A DNA stretch of 64,000 nucleotides from the NCBI RefSeq assembly GCF_000010665.1, contig NC_012796.1:4984001-5048000 (forward strand), in the 5' to 3' direction. The notes beneath the pieces were generated by a model. It made no database searches. It was given only the letters and a program-made list of their open reading frames with translations, and was not told the origin of the DNA. Source of the stretch: Solidesulfovibrio magneticus RS-1 (lineage in GTDB: Bacteria > Desulfobacterota > Desulfovibrionia > Desulfovibrionales > Desulfovibrionaceae). Both the position numbers and the translations under genes were made by a program. Below, one piece after another: positions 34,571-41,051 of the stretch (positions are counted from its first letter, which is position 1; each line of letters opens with the position of its first letter).

Positions 34571-34786
34571 ATGGCCTTTTTCTCGCGCATCAAATTCGAG
34601 GCCGCCCCGGTCAAGGGCGTCACCTGCCCGGACTGCGGCGGCGTCCTGGTCTTCGAACGCTCCTGCCTGGCCGTCATGCTGGCCTGCCGGGGCTGCGGCA
34701 AACGCCACGATCCGGCCCGCTTCGCCGCCCAGCTCGGCGACGACATGGACGAAGTGTACGCCAATGTGCCGATGGATAGAATGTAG
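34571..34786 (+). CDS. Small zinc-ribbon protein
   Basis: A 71-residue protein with CPDCG at residues 19-23 and CRGCG at 39-43, a four-Cys zinc ribbon of the rubredoxin-like knuckle type. A Cys at residue 32 is extra. No signal peptide or TM. The ATG follows AAGGAGACGGC and the HD-GYP stop by 9 bp, so it is co-transcribed. Function unknown; the C-terminal third (LGDDMDEVYANVPMDRM) is acidic. A GATGCC-type hairpin element lies directly 3'. Confidence 0.8.
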   Translation: MAFFSRIKFEAAPVKGVTCPDCGGVLVFERSCLAVMLACRGCGKRHDPARFAAQLGDDMDEVYANVPMDRM

Positions 34787-34796
34787 TTGAGATGGA

Positions 34797-34868
34797 AGAC
34801 GAAGAGGGAAGAATGCCTCCGGCGGCCAAAGGGGCTGAGCCCCTTTGGAAACCCCGTATGGGGTGAGG
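34797..34868 (+). repeat. GATGCCTCCGGCGGC two-hairpin element, AAAGGGG-stem copy
   Basis: ATGCCTCCGGCGGCC followed by a hairpin AAAGGGG-ctga-CCCCTTT-like stem and then ACCCCgtatGGGGT. The stems differ from those of the other copies on both arms, so pairing is kept by paired changes. It lies 3' of the zinc-ribbon gene in the same orientation. Confidence 0.8.
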
Positions 34869-34916
34869 GAGGTTGGTGGATTTCAAACGGGCGGAAGGGC
34901 CGGCAAGGAGGGCGAT

Positions 34917-35180
34917 ATGGCGGCAGGCGTGTGGGATGGCCTCGACAAGGACCGGGTGGCCAAGGCCATGGTCACGGCCTTTTTGAGCGACGAATATTTG
35001 GAAGCCCTGGCGGCGGTCAACAACGCCGAGAACCCGGCCGAGCTGGCGGCGGCGCGGACCCAGATCAAGGACCTCATGGTCCTGTGGCGCGAGGAAGCGC
35101 CGGAATACGCCTTCGTCATCGACGCACTGTATATCTTCTCCGAGAAAATACAGCTGCAGCTGACCGGAGAGACGGGCTAG
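34917..35180 (+). CDS. Small helical hypothetical protein
   Basis: An 87-residue protein (MAAGVWDGLDKDRVAKAMVT at the start) with AAGGAGG six bases before the ATG. Predicted all-helical and acidic, with two amphipathic helices (FLSDEYLEALAAVNNAENPA, AARTQIKDLMVLWREEAPEY). No Cys, no TM. No family recognised. The longer in-frame ATG at 34845 sits in the repeat element and is unlikely. It lies between the zinc-ribbon gene and the Mn riboswitch. Confidence 0.7.
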   Translation: MAAGVWDGLDKDRVAKAMVTAFLSDEYLEALAAVNNAENPAELAAARTQIKDLMVLWREEAPEYAFVIDALYIFSEKIQLQLTGETG

Positions 35181-35187
35181 CAAGCCC

Positions 35188-35217
35188 TTGACGCCCCCCG
35201 GCTCCCGTGACTATGGT
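35188..35217 (+). promoter_or_regulatory. Sigma-70-type promoter for the Mn riboswitch transcript
   Basis: TTGACG (35188-35193), 18-bp spacer, TATGGT (35212-35217). The predicted start near 35224 coincides with the first base of the riboswitch P1 helix. Confidence 0.6.
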
Positions 35218-35224
35218 GGCCTTC

Positions 35225-35326
35225 CCAAAGGGGAGTAGCTGTTTCGGGCAGGGTCAACATCACTGCGGCACGTCAGCCGCCTGGCCCTGTCGTCGGTCCC
35301 TCGGAACCGATCGGCGAGACCTTTGG
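35225..35326 (+). ncRNA. yybP-ykoY (Mn2+-sensing) riboswitch
   Basis: The two conserved internal-loop strands are present: AAAGGGGAGTAGC near the 5' end (35227-35239) and CGGCGAGACCTTT near the 3' end (35312-35324). P1 pairs CCAAAGG (35225-35231) with CCTTTGG (35320-35326). The middle contains GGTCAACATCAC and two GC-rich helices. This class binds Mn2+ and usually turns on Mn export. The 3' strand of P1 is also the 5' arm of the following terminator, so metal binding should favour read-through. Confidence 0.9.
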
Positions 35327-35356
35327 CATGCCTACGCGTGCCAAGGTCTTTTTTTT
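35318..35356 (+). terminator. Riboswitch-controlled intrinsic terminator
   Basis: GACCTTTGGCATG (35318-35330) pairs with CGTGCCAAGGTC (35337-35348) with one bulge, followed by eight T (35349-35356). It overlaps the P1 3' strand of the Mn riboswitch and is mutually exclusive with it. Confidence 0.88.
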
Positions 35357-35382
35357 GGCCGCGTCAACACCGAGGAGATTCC

Positions 35383-36606
35383 ATGAAAAAACTGCTTCCT
35401 CTCTACATTGCCGTGGCCGCCACCCTGCCGGGGCTTTTCTGCTTCCTGCTTTCCGTCCACCCCTCACCGCCGGCCACCGCCGCCATCGCCGGCGCGGCCA
35501 TCCTGGGCGCGTCGTTTCTGCTCCTGTGGGCCTGCGACGTGGCCCAAAACGACATCCCGCAAGCCCTGGCCCTGGCCGTTGTGGCGCTCATCGCCGTTTT
35601 GCCCGAATACGCCGTGGACATGTACTTCACCTGGATGGCCGGCAAGAACCCGGATTCCGACTACGCCCACTTCGCCATCGCCAACATGACCGGGGCCAAT
35701 CGGCTGCTGATCGGCGTGGCCTGGAGCCTGGTCGCTTTCCTGATCTGGTGGCGTACGCGGAAGCCCGTCATCCTGGAGGGCGAACGCCGCACCGACGTGC
35801 TGTTCCTGGGCCTGGCCACGGCCTACGCCATCACCATTCCCCTGTCCGGGTCGCTGACCTGGGTGGACGGCGCGGTGCTTATCGGCCTCTACGTCGTCTA
35901 CATCGCCATTGTCGCCCGGCGCGAATGCGAGGAACCCGAGCTTGAGGGCGTGGCCTGCGTCATCGGCGCGCTGCCCAAGGGCCTTCGCCGCCTCTCGACG
36001 CTCGCCCTGTTTCTTTTCGCCGCCGGCGTCATTGTGGCCAATGCCGAGGCCTTTAGCGAGGGCCTCGTCGCCACCGGCCGCATCTTCGGGGTCAACGAAT
36101 TCCTGCTCGTCCAGTGGCTAGCCCCCATCGCCTCGGAAGCCCCGGAGGTCATCGTGGCGGTCATGTTCGCCCTGCGCGGCATGGGCGGGCTGGCCCTGGG
36201 GAGCCTTATTTCCTCCAAGCTCAACCAATGGACGCTCTTGGTCGGCATGATCCCCGGCGTCTACGGCGTGTCGTCGGGCAGCTTTGCCGTGCCCATTCCC
36301 TTGGACGGCGTGCAGATGCACGAGATCATGCTGACCGCCGCCCAGTCCCTGCTGGCCGTGGGCCTGCTGGCCGGCCTGCGCCTGGACATCCGGGGCGCGC
36401 TGCTCCTTTTCGGCCTGTTCCTCGGCCAGTTCCTGGCCCCGGCCGTGCCGGAGGCCTTCTGGAACCTCTTCCCGGGCCACCTCGACGGCAACGAAGTACA
36501 CTTCCTCTTCACCTTCCTGTACATCGGGGTCTTCGCCCTCATGCTGCCGCGCACCGGCCGCCACCTGCTGGCCCTTGTCCGCCCCGCGCGCCACAGCGCC
36601 TCTTGA
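35383..36606 (+). CDS. CaCA-family cation exchanger, probably Mn2+ export
   Basis: A 407-residue polytopic inner-membrane protein with about eleven TM segments. The two inverted alpha-repeats of Na/Ca exchangers are visible: LPEYAVDMYF with ANMTGANRLLIGVAWS, and ASEAPEVIVAVMF with GSLISSKLNQWTLLVGM; the Glu residues that coordinate the cation are kept in both. MKKLLPLYIAVAATLPGLF is taken as the start because GAGGAG lies 7 bases upstream and the long frame would read through the riboswitch. The riboswitch strongly suggests Mn2+ as substrate or inducer; Ca2+ remains possible. Confidence 0.87.
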   Translation: MKKLLPLYIAVAATLPGLFCFLLSVHPSPPATAAIAGAAILGASFLLLWACDVAQNDIPQALALAVVALIAVLPEYAVDMYFTWMAGKNPDSDYAHFAIANMTGANRLLIGVAWSLVAFLIWWRTRKPVILEGERRTDVLFLGLATAYAITIPLSGSLTWVDGAVLIGLYVVYIAIVARRECEEPELEGVACVIGALPKGLRRLSTLALFLFAAGVIVANAEAFSEGLVATGRIFGVNEFLLVQWLAPIASEAPEVIVAVMFALRGMGGLALGSLISSKLNQWTLLVGMIPGVYGVSSGSFAVPIPLDGVQMHEIMLTAAQSLLAVGLLAGLRLDIRGALLLFGLFLGQFLAPAVPEAFWNLFPGHLDGNEVHFLFTFLYIGVFALMLPRTGRHLLALVRPARHSAS

Positions 36607-36690
36607 CGCCGGGCCGGCCCGGCCCTATGGAACCCGCCCGCCCCGGAGCAGCCCTCCGGGGCGGGAACCGCCGCCAGGAGGTCCGCCGCC

Positions 36691-37353
36691 ATGGACCAGA
36701 CGTTTGCCCTGCCCATCTACCTCGACCTGTTCGCCGTGTTCCTCATGGCCGCCACCGGGGCCATCGAGGCCATCCGCCGCGAGTTTGACCTCGTGGGCCT
36801 GCTCGGCCTGTCCTTTGCCACGGGCGTGGGCGGGGCGCTTATACGCGACGGCATCTTCCTCCAGGCCGGCGTGCCGGCCGTGGTGCGCAATCAGGACTAT
36901 CTCTACGCCGTGGCGGCTGCTGCCGTGGCTTGCCTCATCTTCGGCCGCCGGGCGGTGTTGTCCGAGCGGTTCGTGGCCCTGGTCGACGCCGCCGCCCTGG
37001 GGGCTTACGCCGTGGTCGGCATGGAAAAATCCCTGGCCTTTGGCCTAGATTTCGCCCCGGCCGTGCTGGTGGGCACGGTCAACGCCTGCGGCGGCGGCAT
37101 CCTGCGCGACGTGCTCATGCGCGAGGAGCCCATGGTGTTTCGCCCGGGCCAGTTCTACGGCCTGGCCGCCCTGCTCGGCTGCCTGACTTACCCCTTCCTG
37201 CGCCAGACCTTCGGCCTGCCGCCGCTCACCTCGGCCCTGGTCACCATCGCCTTCACCTTTTTGCTGCGTGTGCTGGCCATCACCCGCAACTGGCGCACCG
37301 TCCCCGTGCGCGACCATGGCCTGTTTCGCCGCCGCAATCCGCCCGTGGCTTGA
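36691..37353 (+). CDS. TRIC-type (UPF0126) cation channel
   Basis: A 220-residue protein with two copies of a three-TM unit plus a seventh helix. Each unit carries the family mark: GVGGALIRDGIF near residue 45 and NACGGGILRDVLM near residue 130 (GGxxRD). Bacterial TRIC/YicG proteins form trimeric K+-permeable channels. AGGAGG lies ahead of the ATG. It follows the Mn-controlled exchanger by 84 bp, and no terminator is obvious in between, so they may be co-transcribed and both concern metal or ion balance. Confidence 0.9.
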   Translation: MDQTFALPIYLDLFAVFLMAATGAIEAIRREFDLVGLLGLSFATGVGGALIRDGIFLQAGVPAVVRNQDYLYAVAAAAVACLIFGRRAVLSERFVALVDAAALGAYAVVGMEKSLAFGLDFAPAVLVGTVNACGGGILRDVLMREEPMVFRPGQFYGLAALLGCLTYPFLRQTFGLPPLTSALVTIAFTFLLRVLAITRNWRTVPVRDHGLFRRRNPPVA

Positions 37354-37425
37354 CGCCGCCTCCCCGGCCGCGTCTATAAAGGATGAGGGTCCGCAACCGG
37401 CGGCCCCATCCGCAAGCCAGGGGGA

Positions 37426-38070
37426 ATGTCCGTGAAACGACCCATCACCACGCTTTTGTGCGACGTCGGCGGCGTCATGCTCACCAACGGCTGGGACCGG
37501 CAGGCCCGGGCCGAGGCGGCCAAGCGCTTCGGCCTGGACGCGGCCGAGACCGACGAACGCCACCACCTCACCTTCGACGCCTACGAAGAGGGCAAGCTCT
37601 CCCTGGACGAGTATCTCGACCGCACGGTGTTTTACGCGCCGCGTGCCTTTGACAAGGCGACCTTCCGGGATTTCATGCTGTCGCGCTCTGCGCCGCTGTC
37701 CGACATGCTGGCCTATGTGCGCGGACTCAAGGCCAGGCACGGCATCCGCATTGTCGTCGTCAACAACGAAGGCCGCGAACTCAACGAGTACCGCATCCGG
37801 GCCTTCGGCCTGGGCTGTTTTGTCGACGCCTTTGTGTCCTCGTGCTTTGTGGGCATGCGCAAGCCTGACGCCGGCATTTTCCGCCTGGCCCTGGACGTGG
37901 CCCAGTGCGACCCGGCCGACGCGGTCTACATCGACGACCGGGCGCTTTTCGTGGAAGTGGCCGCAACCCTGGGCGTTCGCGGCGTGGTCCACCGCGACGC
38001 GGCCTCCACGGCCCGGGAGCTGGAGGCCATGGGCGGTTTCGCCGCCGTCTGCCTCGGCGGCGAGGGCTGA
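37426..38070 (+). CDS. HAD-superfamily hydrolase, YihX/epoxide-hydrolase-N-like
   Basis: A 214-residue HAD protein. Motif I is LLCDVGGVMLTNG: the nucleophile Asp is present but the second Asp of DxDG is replaced by Gly, as in haloacid dehalogenase and epoxide-hydrolase-like members rather than typical phosphatases. Motif III is GMRKPDAGIFRLAL and motif IV is AVYIDDRALFVEVA. A small helical cap follows motif I. It is cytoplasmic; substrate unknown. The start has AGGGGGAATGT before it. It stands between the TRIC gene and the NifX-like gene. Confidence 0.85.
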   Translation: MSVKRPITTLLCDVGGVMLTNGWDRQARAEAAKRFGLDAAETDERHHLTFDAYEEGKLSLDEYLDRTVFYAPRAFDKATFRDFMLSRSAPLSDMLAYVRGLKARHGIRIVVVNNEGRELNEYRIRAFGLGCFVDAFVSSCFVGMRKPDAGIFRLALDVAQCDPADAVYIDDRALFVEVAATLGVRGVVHRDAASTARELEAMGGFAAVCLGGEG

Positions 38071-38201
38071 GGCCCGCCGCCCGGATTCAGGGGACAGCCG
38101 CCGACGCGTGATTCCTGACGCCCTTGAGCGCAGGCGCGGCGGACCGACTCAATATGGCCCCGGCCACTCGGACGCGGCCCATGGAGCTGACGCCGGGCCC
38201 T

Positions 38202-38223
38202 GGGCCGGCGCGTTCGCCGGCCC
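38202..38223. terminator. GC hairpin between HAD and NifX-like genes
   Basis: GGGCCGGC-gcgttc-GCCGGCCC, an 8-bp stem with no following T-run. It may end the HAD transcript or only be a GC-rich palindrome. Confidence 0.35.
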
Positions 38224-38314
38224 GGCCGGGGCTTCCCAGCCCTGGCTATTTCCGGTACGAGGCGGGGGTAAATTCCTGCGGCCCTGGGCCGGAGTTTCCC
38301 AAGGAGTCACGAAC

Positions 38315-38680
38315 ATGACCAAGATCGCCATTCCCTCCCGCGACGGGCAGGTGGACGAGCATTTCGGCCACTGCGGCTATTTCACGGTGCTGACCATCGG
38401 CCCGGACAAGGCCGTCGTCGCCGAGGAGACCTTTTCCCCGCCGGCCGAGTGCGGCTGCAAGTCCAATCTGGTCAACGACCTGCTCGCCATGGGCGTCACG
38501 GCGCTTGTCGCCGGCAACATGGGCCAGGGCGCGGTCAACAAGCTGCGCCAGTCCGGCATGACCGTGGTGCGCGGCGCGTCCGGCCCGGTCCATGAGGCGG
38601 CGGCGGCCTATCTCGCCGGAACCCTCAAGGACCGCGACGAACTGTGCATGGCCCACGGGCACAACTGCTTAGACGATTAG
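38315..38680 (+). CDS. NifX/NifB-type dinitrogenase cofactor domain protein
   Basis: A 121-residue single-domain protein with AAGGAG nine bases before the ATG. It starts MTKIAIPSRDGQVDEHFGHC, a typical lead for this family, then has CGCKSNLVNDLLAMGVTALVAGNMG and a Cys/His-rich tail (ELCMAHGHNCLDD). The domain occurs in NifX, NafY and NifB, which carry Fe-S or FeMo-cofactor precursors, and also in many stand-alone proteins of sulfate reducers (MraY-like and OrpB families). No nif gene is nearby, so a general metal-cluster carrier role is more likely than nitrogen fixation. Confidence 0.88.
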   Translation: MTKIAIPSRDGQVDEHFGHCGYFTVLTIGPDKAVVAEETFSPPAECGCKSNLVNDLLAMGVTALVAGNMGQGAVNKLRQSGMTVVRGASGPVHEAAAAYLAGTLKDRDELCMAHGHNCLDD

Positions 38681-39233
38681 CGCCAACGCCAGATTTCGAC
38701 GCAACGAACGGGGAGCCGCGGAAACGGGGCTCCCCGTTCTCGTCTGTGTCTCCGCGTTGCTGCTGCGGTCCTGAAGCCCGCAGCCAGCGGGTCATCCGCG
38801 GCCGGCCCCTCTCCCTGGCCGTCACGCCGAACCTGCCGGCGGTCACCGCGTCGCACTACGGTCTGTTCCGTTCCCTCGGCCCGGGACTGCCGAGCCGGCC
38901 TTCACCTCCCGGACCGCCGGCAACAGCCAATTCCGCCTCCAACAGACTGTCGTAGCGCGCAGTCGATCCGACGACCGGACGCCTCCAACAGCGCCTCCGA
39001 ACACTGGCCTGGAGAAATTGTTTCATGTCCTTGCCGCGGCTCATTCTCACTTCAAAGACAAAATACAGCGGCCGCAAAATTCACACACGCTAAAATGAAA
39101 CTGACAATCACCTGCATCATCTTCAATGATTTTGAATGTCATTGGCATAATAATATTTTTCTTGCGTATACGAAGAGAAGATGTAGAGCTTGAAAATCAT
39201 CATTTCCTGTAAACATGAACGAGAAGGGCCATT
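38681..39233. other. Intergenic region with one terminator and an AT-rich right half
   Basis: The left end holds a terminator-like hairpin, AACGGGGAGCC (38707-38717) pairing with GGCTCCCCGTT (38728-38738). From 38740 to 39060 no convincing frame, RNA motif or repeat was found on either strand. From about 39080 the base composition becomes visibly AT-rich and stays lower in G+C through the next two genes. No att site or transposase remnant was recognised. Confidence 0.5.
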
Positions 39234-39731
39234 GTGAAATCAATTCATGCTTTCTTGGGCCTAGCCTTTTTTCTCATCGCTTGCCTCCTGTGCGCTGGCC
39301 GGGCAGAGGCGCAGGATTCATGTAAATTGTATCGTATTGATTCCGTGAAGGATTGCAGCCTTGACAGTTACCCCGTCACAACAAATGGCACACCCATCGG
39401 CAAAATCCGGGCAGCCAAGGACGAGCGCACCCAACTCTGTCAAGTCTCCGTCTGCATCGAACAGCAATATACCGATCTTTTTGACAAAAACACTTTTGCC
39501 TATCTGACGGACAAATCGCTTGCCATCTACAGGCTTTGGCCATCGCCCACCAAGCTCCAGGAGAACGACGGCATCAAAGGTTTTACGAGCGTGACCGGAG
39601 CGCTGACCTATGTGGCAGAAACGATCCCGAGGATCGTGGAGGAGATCGTTCGGGAATTATTGTCAAATGTTCTTGAAGCAGTGTTTGGAAAAATGGTCGA
39701 CGACGTAACAAGGCCACCGCAAAAGGTATGA
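39234..39731 (+). CDS. Secreted hypothetical protein in AT-rich islet
   Basis: A 165-residue protein starting at GTG (AGAAGGG 6-7 bases upstream). Residues 1-27 (FLGLAFFLIACLLCAGRAEA) are a signal peptide with an AEA site. The mature part has four Cys (SCKLYRIDSVKDCSLD, LCQVSVCIEQQY) likely in two disulfides, and a C-terminal amphipathic helix (TIPRIVEEIVRELLSNVLEA) that might associate with membrane. No family recognised. G+C and codon use are lower than in neighbours, suggesting recent acquisition. The dihaem cytochrome gene follows by 31 bp. Confidence 0.65.
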   Translation: MKSIHAFLGLAFFLIACLLCAGRAEAQDSCKLYRIDSVKDCSLDSYPVTTNGTPIGKIRAAKDERTQLCQVSVCIEQQYTDLFDKNTFAYLTDKSLAIYRLWPSPTKLQENDGIKGFTSVTGALTYVAETIPRIVEEIVRELLSNVLEAVFGKMVDDVTRPPQKV

Positions 39732-39762
39732 AGCAGGCGGTAAAAAGCACGAGGCTTGCCCC

Positions 39763-40341
39763 ATGGTTATCAGAAGCGTTATGATCCATCTAGTCTGTGT
39801 TGCAACCATGTTCCTCAACCCAACGTTTTCTCTGGCCGGTCGCCATTTTGAAAATGGCAACGGATACGGACAGTCCCAGGACTGGTCCCCCAAACACGGG
39901 AAACGCCATCAGGGTGGCCGCGCCGAGGCGTTTGTTGCGAACGACACGTATGTCGCGGCCTGCGGCGGGTGTCATTGGGCCTACGTGCCGCAACTCCTGC
40001 CTCGTGCGTCTTGGGAAACCATCCTGGCCCAGTCGGAGGATCACTTCGGCAATGCGCTCGCCCTGTCGCCGCAGGACAAAAGCGTTCTGTCCGGATATTT
40101 GTCGGCAAACGCAGCGGATGCGACATCCCTGAAACTCGGCCGAAAAATCATGCGCAGCCTCAACGGCGTCGCACCGCTGCAAATCCGAGCGATTCCCTAC
40201 ATCCTCCACAAGCATCAGGGCATTTCCCCGGCGGTGTTCTCGCGCAACAGCATAAATTCCCTGGCCAATTGCATCGCCTGTCACCCAGGGGCGGCAAGCG
40301 CCCGCTTCGACGACGACAGCGTCGTTATTCCGGCCCAGTGA
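39763..40341 (+). CDS. Dihaem cytochrome c (DHC family)
   Basis: A 192-residue periplasmic protein. Residues 1-26 form a signal peptide. Two haem-binding motifs are present: CGGCH at 67-71 and CIACH at 170-174. YVAACGGCHWAYVPQLLPRASW and SEDHFGNALALSPQ match the DHC family found in electron-transfer loci. The His ligands between the motifs suggest two low-spin haems. A redox partner is not evident. It is probably co-transcribed with the secreted protein upstream. An 8-bp hairpin (40379-40399) follows. Confidence 0.87.
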   Translation: MVIRSVMIHLVCVATMFLNPTFSLAGRHFENGNGYGQSQDWSPKHGKRHQGGRAEAFVANDTYVAACGGCHWAYVPQLLPRASWETILAQSEDHFGNALALSPQDKSVLSGYLSANAADATSLKLGRKIMRSLNGVAPLQIRAIPYILHKHQGISPAVFSRNSINSLANCIACHPGAASARFDDDSVVIPAQ

Positions 40342-40378
40342 CGCGCCATGGCCTAGCCGGAAAACCCTATGCCGATAC

Positions 40379-40399
40379 AGGCTGGCATAACGCCAGCCT
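40379..40399 (+). terminator. Hairpin after dihaem cytochrome gene
   Basis: AGGCTGGC-ataac-GCCAGCCT, an 8-bp perfect stem 38 bases after the stop; no T-run. Confidence 0.45.
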
Positions 40400-40671
40400 A
40401 TCGAGCGCCCCAGCGGTCCTGGCGGTCTCCCCCGACAGGCGTCGCTGTCCAGGTGCAAGCGAACGTCGTCGTTTCGTACGCCGCCAGCGAAGCAGCCCAT
40501 CCGGCAACGAACCACAACCCTTGGACCGGAAATTTTCATTGCGCCGCCGCAAGAGCCTCGAAAAAAGATCAATAATATCAGATATTTTTGCCATGCGCGG
40601 TTGACCAGAAGCCTCCTTGGAACGTTCCTAATTCCCTCAAGCCCCCCGTATCTCACTTCTTTTTGCCTCGA
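40400..40671. other. Intergenic region, nothing recognised
   Basis: No frame with plausible codon use, no RNA motif and no repeat could be supported between the dihaem cytochrome hairpin and the nrdD leader promoter. A short AT-rich stretch (AATAATATCAGATATTTTTG) occurs around 40570. Confidence 0.4.
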
Positions 40672-40702
40672 TTGACTCTTTGGCCGCATCCTCGCATATA
40701 TG
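40672..40702 (+). promoter_or_regulatory. Candidate promoter of the nrdDG leader
   Basis: TTGACT (40672-40677) and TATATG (40697-40702) with a 19-bp spacer, ending 10 bases before the riboswitch P1. The spacer is longer than the ideal 17 bp, so this is only a candidate. Confidence 0.4.
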
Positions 40703-40712
40703 CTGCGACGTT

Positions 40713-40914
40713 GGCGTTGGCCCGCCCCGCTCCAGGCGGCGGCGGGCAGCCGTAAGAGGGAATCCGGTGCAAGTCCGGAACTGCCCCGCAGCGGTAAGCG
40801 AAAACGAACCCCGCAACCAGGCACTGGGCGACATCCGCCCGGGAAGCCGCGGGAACTAGGAAACCGGCCCACACCGGGCCGACGCGTTCGCAAGTCCGAA
40901 CACCTGCCGACGCC
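40713..40914 (+). ncRNA. Cobalamin riboswitch
   Basis: Conserved parts in order: AGAGGGAATCCGGTGCAAGT, CCGGAACTGCCCCGCA, GCGGTAAGCG, the GCACTGG...CCGGGAAGCCG arm and the closing GTCCGAACACCTGCC. P1 pairs GGCGTTGG (40713-40720) with CCGACGCC (40907-40914). It is an AdoCbl-type element. The next 9-bp hairpin (40915-40936) may belong to the expression platform. Family behaviour predicts that cobalamin lowers expression of nrdD and nrdG. Confidence 0.95.
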
Positions 40915-40936
40915 CGCCGGACGCACCCGTCCGGCG
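40915..40936 (+). promoter_or_regulatory. Hairpin in expression platform after cobalamin riboswitch
   Basis: CGCCGGACG-cacc-CGTCCGGCG, perfect 9-bp stem directly abutting P1. It has no T-run, so control may act on translation or through Rho rather than by an intrinsic terminator. Confidence 0.5.
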
Positions 40937-41051
40937 CATGAACCAGGGAGCCTCGCGGGAGGGCTGCCCGGCCTGCCGTTTCGCGCCACGCGTTTTGCGG
41001 CCGCCGTCGCCCCTCCCCTGCCCGACGACAGTCCTGCCCAGGGAGAAACGC

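Noticed and set aside
38315..38680. Evidence for nitrogen fixation from the NifX-type protein
   Set aside because: The domain is common as a stand-alone protein in non-diazotrophs and no nif gene is in the window.
38644..38955. 103-codon plus-strand frame after the NifX-like gene
   Set aside because: It overlaps the end of that gene and a terminator hairpin, and its composition is not protein-like.
40653..41051. Upstream extension of nrdD to an earlier ATG at 40938
   Set aside because: That start lies just past the cobalamin riboswitch, has no ribosome site and adds residues not seen in NrdD; ATG 41052 has GGGAGA and family length.
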